Assembly (NCBI GenBank): GCA_035604335.1 | Contig: DATNIT010000152.1 | Coordinates: forward strand, 1-64,000 | Length of the DNA: 64,000 nt | Source of the DNA: DASZHJ01 sp035604335 | GTDB lineage: Bacteria > Pseudomonadota > Alphaproteobacteria > ATCC43930 > CGMCC-115725 | Direction: 5' to 3' | Shown here: one piece after another, positions 60,744 to 64,000 of the stretch | Layout: every line of letters begins with the position of its first letter | Numbering within the stretch: the first letter of the stretch is position 1 | Notes under the pieces: generated by a model | Seen by the model: the letters and a program-made list of their open reading frames with translations, nothing else | The model's database searches: none | Told to the model about the DNA's origin: nothing | Program-made: the position numbers and the translations under genes

Positions 60744-61598
60744 TCAGTGCGCCATCAGCACCGGCACGGTCATGTGGCGCAGGATCTCGCGGGTGGCGCC
60801 GCCCAGGATGAGCTCGCGCATGCGCGAATGGCCGTAGCAGCCCATCACGATGAGGTCGGCGCCGAGATCCGCGGCGCGCGAGAGCAGCGTGTTTCCGACG
60901 TCGATGTCGTCGGCGACGGTGGAGGCGGCCTCGGCCTTGACGCCGTGGCGCGCGAGATGGAGGGCGATATCGGCGCCGGGCAAGTCGCTCGATTCTTCGC
61001 CGCGGCGCGGATTGATCGAGAGCACGGTCACGTGGCTCGCGCGCTCCAGGATCGGCAGGGAATCGTTGAGCGCGCGCGCGGACTCGCGCGTGCGGCTCCA
61101 GGCCAGGAGCACGCGCCGGCCGACGGTGTCGAAACGGCCGGCATAGGGCACGATCAGCGCCGGCCGGCCGCTTGCGAGCGCCAGCTGCTCGGGAAGCCGC
61201 GCCCAGCCGCCGGGCGGCGGCTTGCCGGGATCGATCTGTCCGGTGATCGCGAGATCCGCGTAGTGCGCGTGCAGGATGCCGACCTCGGCCGGGTCACCCT
61301 CGGCGAGCCGCCACTCGTGCGAGATGCCCGCGCGCGAGCACGCGGCGCGGAACGCCGCCTCGATCTTCGAGGCCGCCGCCTGCGCCGTCGCGCGGTGCTT
61401 TTCCTCGATCTCCTGGATCACGTCCACCGCCATGAAGCCCGAGCCTGGCGCGAAATACGCCGAGAGATCGAGGGGCTCGAGGATGGAGAGTCCCACCAGA
61501 TGCGCGCCGTGGTCGCGGGCCAGCTCGGCCGCGAAGCCGATCCCGGGCTCGCTCGCGGTCGCGCCGGCGAGGGTTACCAGAATGTCTTTGAAGCCCAT
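60744..61598 (-). CDS. Universal stress protein, tandem UspA domains
   Basis: Cytoplasmic protein of 284 residues with two UspA domains (about 1-150 and 160-284). The second domain keeps the ATP-binding motif GCYGHSRMRELILGGAT, that is Gx2Gx9G(x)T, while the first (AITGQIDPGKPPPGG) has lost it, so only one nucleotide site is expected per chain. Tandem Usp proteins of this size are common in alphaproteobacteria and respond to starvation, oxygen shift and other stress. The gene sits beside the decayed region and 124 bases before a tiny lipoprotein gene on the same strand. Confidence 0.93.
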   Translation of the reverse strand: MGFKDILVTLAGATASEPGIGFAAELARDHGAHLVGLSILEPLDLSAYFAPGSGFMAVDVIQEIEEKHRATAQAAASKIEAAFRAACSRAGISHEWRLAEGDPAEVGILHAHYADLAITGQIDPGKPPPGGWARLPEQLALASGRPALIVPYAGRFDTVGRRVLLAWSRTRESARALNDSLPILERASHVTVLSINPRRGEESSDLPGADIALHLARHGVKAEAASTVADDIDVGNTLLSRAADLGADLIVMGCYGHSRMRELILGGATREILRHMTVPVLMAH

Positions 61599-61722
61599 GG
61601 CGTTTCTCCGTGCCCGAGGGGAGACAGCCTGGCCCGTGGGGCGAGGCTCCCGCCTATCCTAGCAGCAACGGAGGGCCAGCACGAAACCCGCCGTCGGCTC
61701 GGTCTCGGTCGGCGGCCCTCGC

Positions 61723-61875
61723 TCACGACATGCCGCCACCGCCGTGATCGGGCGTACGCTCGGGCCTGTCTCGAGGCGGGGGCGGCGCGCCGTCGTCCGA
61801 GCCGGAGCGGGCACACGCCGTCAGCGCGAGGATTGCCACAAGGGCGGCGGCAAGCAGGGATGCGCGCGCTCGCAT
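61723..61875 (-). CDS. Small lipoprotein (50 aa)
   Basis: Short gene of 50 residues. A basic start MRARASLL is followed by a hydrophobic core and the lipobox LTAC with the acylated cysteine at position 21, then a short hydrophilic tail rich in aspartate, proline and arginine (GSDDGAPPPPRDRPERTPDH) that ends GGGGMS. It should be a lipid-anchored envelope peptide; the aspartate at +6 rather than +2 argues for outer-membrane sorting. No strong ribosome-binding site is seen. Function is unknown. It lies upstream of the universal stress protein gene on the same strand. Confidence 0.6.
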   Translation of the reverse strand: MRARASLLAAALVAILALTACARSGSDDGAPPPPRDRPERTPDHGGGGMS

Positions 61876-62017
61876 CGCGACAGCTCAGCACGACCCGTCG
61901 AATGGCCGGGCTCACTTCTCGGTGAGGCGCCGCACCGCGCACCGGCCTGCCATTCTCTCCTTCGTGAGGTTATCTTGAGTGCTGCCACCAGTCGGGAATG
62001 GGGCCGTCGAGCCGCTC

Positions 62018-62935
62018 ATGGATGATCCGCAGACCGCGAGCCTGCAGGCTGCTCCGGCGCCGCAGGAGGCGGAGGAACGGCCGCTCGCCGCCATCGGCTT
62101 CGTCCTGCTGTCGCTGGTCCTGTTCAGCGCACTCGATGCCATCTCGAAGGTGCTGGTCGCCGACTATTCGCCGGTCCTGATCACCTGGGGACGGTACGCC
62201 GCCAATCTCGTGTTGCTCTTGCCGTTCGCGGTGCGCGCGGGCGCGCACTCCTTCGCCACCGCGGGAATCGCTCTGCAGATCGGGCGCGGCCTGGCCATGG
62301 GCGGATCCTCCGTCTTGTTCATCGCGGGCTTGGCGCAGATGGCGATGCCGGACGCGACCGCGGTCGCCTTCGCCGCCCCGCTCATCGTCACCGCGCTCTC
62401 GATCCCGTTCCTGGGCGAGCGCGTCGGCATCCGCCGGTGGTCGGCCGTGGGAGTGGGCCTCGTGGGCGTCATGATCATCGTGCAACCCGGCAGCTCGGCC
62501 TTTCATCCGGCCTCGCTCTTTCCCCTGGGCTCCGCCGCCTGCTGGGCCGCGGGCCTCGTCATCACCCGGCGCATCAAGACCCGCGACCCCACGCTCACGA
62601 CGCTGCTCTATACGACGCTGGTCGCGTTCCTGATCGCGACGGTCTTCCTGCCCTGGGTTTGGGAGCCGCTGCCGCTGCGCGCGGTGGGGCTCGTCCTGGT
62701 CATGGGCCTGCTCAGCTCCGCCGGCCAATATTTTCTCCTCCTCGGCTACCAGCGCGGGCCCGCCTCGCTGCTGGCGCCGTTCTCCTACATGCAGATCATC
62801 ACCTCGATCTTCTGGAGCGCGCTGTTGTTCGGGGCCTGGCCGGGCGCGGCGACCCTGATCGGCGCCCCGATCGTCGTGGCGAGCGGCCTCTACGTGCTGC
62901 ACCGCGAGCGCGTGCGCCGGGGCGAGCCGAGGTAG
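62018..62935 (+). CDS. EamA/RhaT-type DMT family transporter
   Basis: Ten-helix drug/metabolite transporter of 305 residues made of two EamA repeats (about 25-155 and 165-300). First helix LAAIGFVLLSLVLFSALDAI and the motif YSPVLITWGRYAANL are typical, as is the PDATAVAFAAPLIVTALSIP block. The family exports amino acids, metabolites or drugs. I chose the ATG at 62018; a GTG at 61979 would add 13 residues. It stands alone between the lipoprotein and the hydrolase gene. Confidence 0.9.
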   Translation: MDDPQTASLQAAPAPQEAEERPLAAIGFVLLSLVLFSALDAISKVLVADYSPVLITWGRYAANLVLLLPFAVRAGAHSFATAGIALQIGRGLAMGGSSVLFIAGLAQMAMPDATAVAFAAPLIVTALSIPFLGERVGIRRWSAVGVGLVGVMIIVQPGSSAFHPASLFPLGSAACWAAGLVITRRIKTRDPTLTTLLYTTLVAFLIATVFLPWVWEPLPLRAVGLVLVMGLLSSAGQYFLLLGYQRGPASLLAPFSYMQIITSIFWSALLFGAWPGAATLIGAPIVVASGLYVLHRERVRRGEPR

Positions 62936-63018
62936 CCGGCGCGGGGCGCGCTTGCGCCGCTCGGGCCGCGCGGGCATGTTCGTCGCGTCCGTCGGTGGGG
63001 GAGCGAGCGGGGCGGCAC

Positions 63019-64000
63019 ATGCGCTTTCCGGGGATTTCTCTTTTTCTGGCCGTCAGTCTCGGCGCATCGGTCGCTCATGCCGAGATGTGGCTGGAGCCGG
63101 CCTTTCCCAAGGACGCAGTTAAGGGCCCGGTATCCTCGCAGGGTGCATTCGTGTGGAGCCACGGCGCCGGCGGCATATTTCTCACGGACAATTCCACCTT
63201 TGGTCCGCCTTTCATGGCCTATCTCATGCGCGACAAGGACTGGGATGTCTTCGCCTTTAAGCGAACGCAGGCGGCGCAAGCGCCATTGCAAGAGGCGCGC
63301 GAGCTCGTGCATCAAGTCACGGTTCTCAAGGAGAAGGGCTATCGCCGGATCGTGCTCGCCGGTCAGTCCGCGGGCGCCTGGATCTCTCTCATCGCGGCCG
63401 GCGAGAGCCCGGACGTCTCCGCCGTGATCGCGCTGGCGCCGGCACACTACGGCACCGACAGGCCATATGTCGGGATGAACGCTTCCGCACTCTACGACTA
63501 CCTCGACAACATCAAGACCGCTCGCGTGATGCTCGCCTTCTTCAAGGACGATCCCTACGACCCCGGCGGCCGGGGACCACGCTCCGAGCAGATCCTGACG
63601 GCGCACGGCGTGCCGCATCTGGTGATCGATCAGCCCGCGGGCTTCAGCGGGCACGGCTCCGGCGAGTCGGGCCGGTTCTATCGCCGGTTCAGCGACTGCT
63701 GGCTCGCCGTGGCAAGCGGTGCGCCCATGCCCCGTCAGCAGGATTGCGAGACGCACTGGGGCGAGGCGCCAAGCGGCGAGGTCGCCATTCCCGCGCTCGT
63801 CAAGGCAAGCGCAAGCGCGGGCGGGGCGCTCGCCGCCTTCGAAGGGACGTGGTGGGGCACCTACTCGGTGGGACGAGAGGTCGTCCTGGTCATCAAGTCG
63901 GCCTCCGATGGGCGGGTCGAGATCGTCTACATGCTGGGCACGATGCCAGCGGGCTTGGCCAAGGCGGAGTCATCGACGCGGTCCGGGCGCCAAGTCGATG
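63019..64000 (+). CDS. Secreted alpha/beta hydrolase (3' end outside window)
   Basis: Open to the window edge, at least 327 residues. A signal peptide at about 1-22 (GISLFLAVSLGASVAHAE) exports it. The nucleophile elbow is AGQSAGAW with serine 117 in GxSxG; a later aspartate in FFKDDPYDP and a histidine in FSGHGSGE would complete the triad. After about residue 280 a separate segment starts (FEGTWWGTYSVGREVVLVIK), perhaps a lipocalin- or beta-barrel-like tail. Substrate unknown. The ATG at 63019 has only a weak GGGGCGG upstream, but the signal peptide fits this start. Confidence 0.85.
   Translation, partial: MRFPGISLFLAVSLGASVAHAEMWLEPAFPKDAVKGPVSSQGAFVWSHGAGGIFLTDNSTFGPPFMAYLMRDKDWDVFAFKRTQAAQAPLQEARELVHQVTVLKEKGYRRIVLAGQSAGAWISLIAAGESPDVSAVIALAPAHYGTDRPYVGMNASALYDYLDNIKTARVMLAFFKDDPYDPGGRGPRSEQILTAHGVPHLVIDQPAGFSGHGSGESGRFYRRFSDCWLAVASGAPMPRQQDCETHWGEAPSGEVAIPALVKASASAGGALAAFEGTWWGTYSVGREVVLVIKSASDGRVEIVYMLGTMPAGLAKAESSTRSGRQVD

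Overview
The window looks like chromosomal DNA of a GC-rich (about two thirds GC by eye) alphaproteobacterium, probably a metabolically versatile soil or freshwater heterotroph of the Rhodospirillales/Hyphomicrobiales type (for example Reyranella- or Bradyrhizobium-like). The pointers are Tat-dependent solute-binding proteins, Liv-type ABC and TRAP importers, many acyl-CoA, CaiB/BaiF, SDR and LLM enzymes, a CtrA-like TTAA-N7-TTAA site, and the palindromic ATCCTGAGC...TCGAAGGA repeat typical of these orders. The placement is inference; no rRNA or tRNA gene was recognised.

Layout. 0.1-5.5 kb: a complete branched-chain-amino-acid-type ABC importer (binding protein, two ATPases, two permeases) followed at 4 bp by an aspartate dehydrogenase. 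5.5-8.7 kb, minus strand: a three-gene module of MocA-type oxidoreductase, DUF993 aldolase-like protein and TIM-barrel isomerase, then a perfect 45-bp inverted repeat. 8.8-13.2 kb: a fumarase/argininosuccinate-lyase superfamily enzyme divergent from a full TRAP transporter. 13.4-15.1 kb: a small protein with an exceptionally strong ribosome-binding site and a YeiH-type sulfate exporter homologue. 15.1-20.6 kb: acyl-CoA ligase and MmgE/PrpD (translationally coupled), a TauD-type dioxygenase and a CaiB/BaiF CoA-transferase. 20.9-25.3 kb: an orphan membrane histidine kinase, an enoyl-CoA hydratase and a polytopic membrane protein. 25.4-30.9 kb: HMG-CoA-lyase-like enzyme, acyl-CoA dehydrogenase, three SDR enzymes and a CMD-family protein. 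30.9-38.3 kb: cold-shock protein, a secreted protein of unknown function, LysE exporter, a heme-oxygenase-fold diiron candidate paired with an odd Rieske protein, an LVIVD-repeat protein and a glycosyltransferase. 38.6-44.5 kb: ABC exporter, beta-hydroxyacid dehydrogenase, and an AidB / stand-alone ABC membrane domain / cupin operon. 44.6-51.9 kb: LLM flavoenzyme and M24 peptidase-fold protein, 6-phosphogluconate dehydrogenase with gluconokinase, MetE-like protein, L,D-transpeptidase. 51.9-55.7 kb, minus strand: a five-gene stressosome operon (globin-RsbR, RsbS, RsbT, RsbX-like phosphatase, histidine kinase with an RsbU-like N-terminus). 56.1-59.5 kb: YcbK-type peptidase, PaaK-like ligase, second MetE-like protein. 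59.5-60.7 kb: a decayed stretch with PIN-toxin and Vsr-endonuclease remnants and short repeats. 60.7-64 kb: universal stress protein, tiny lipoprotein, EamA transporter and an alpha/beta hydrolase cut by the window end.

The most interesting items are the stressosome operon whose RsbU-like domain sits on a histidine kinase instead of a PP2C phosphatase, and the pairing of a CADD/PqqC-like diiron candidate with a Rieske protein whose catalytic iron site is missing. Both suggest rewired versions of known machinery.
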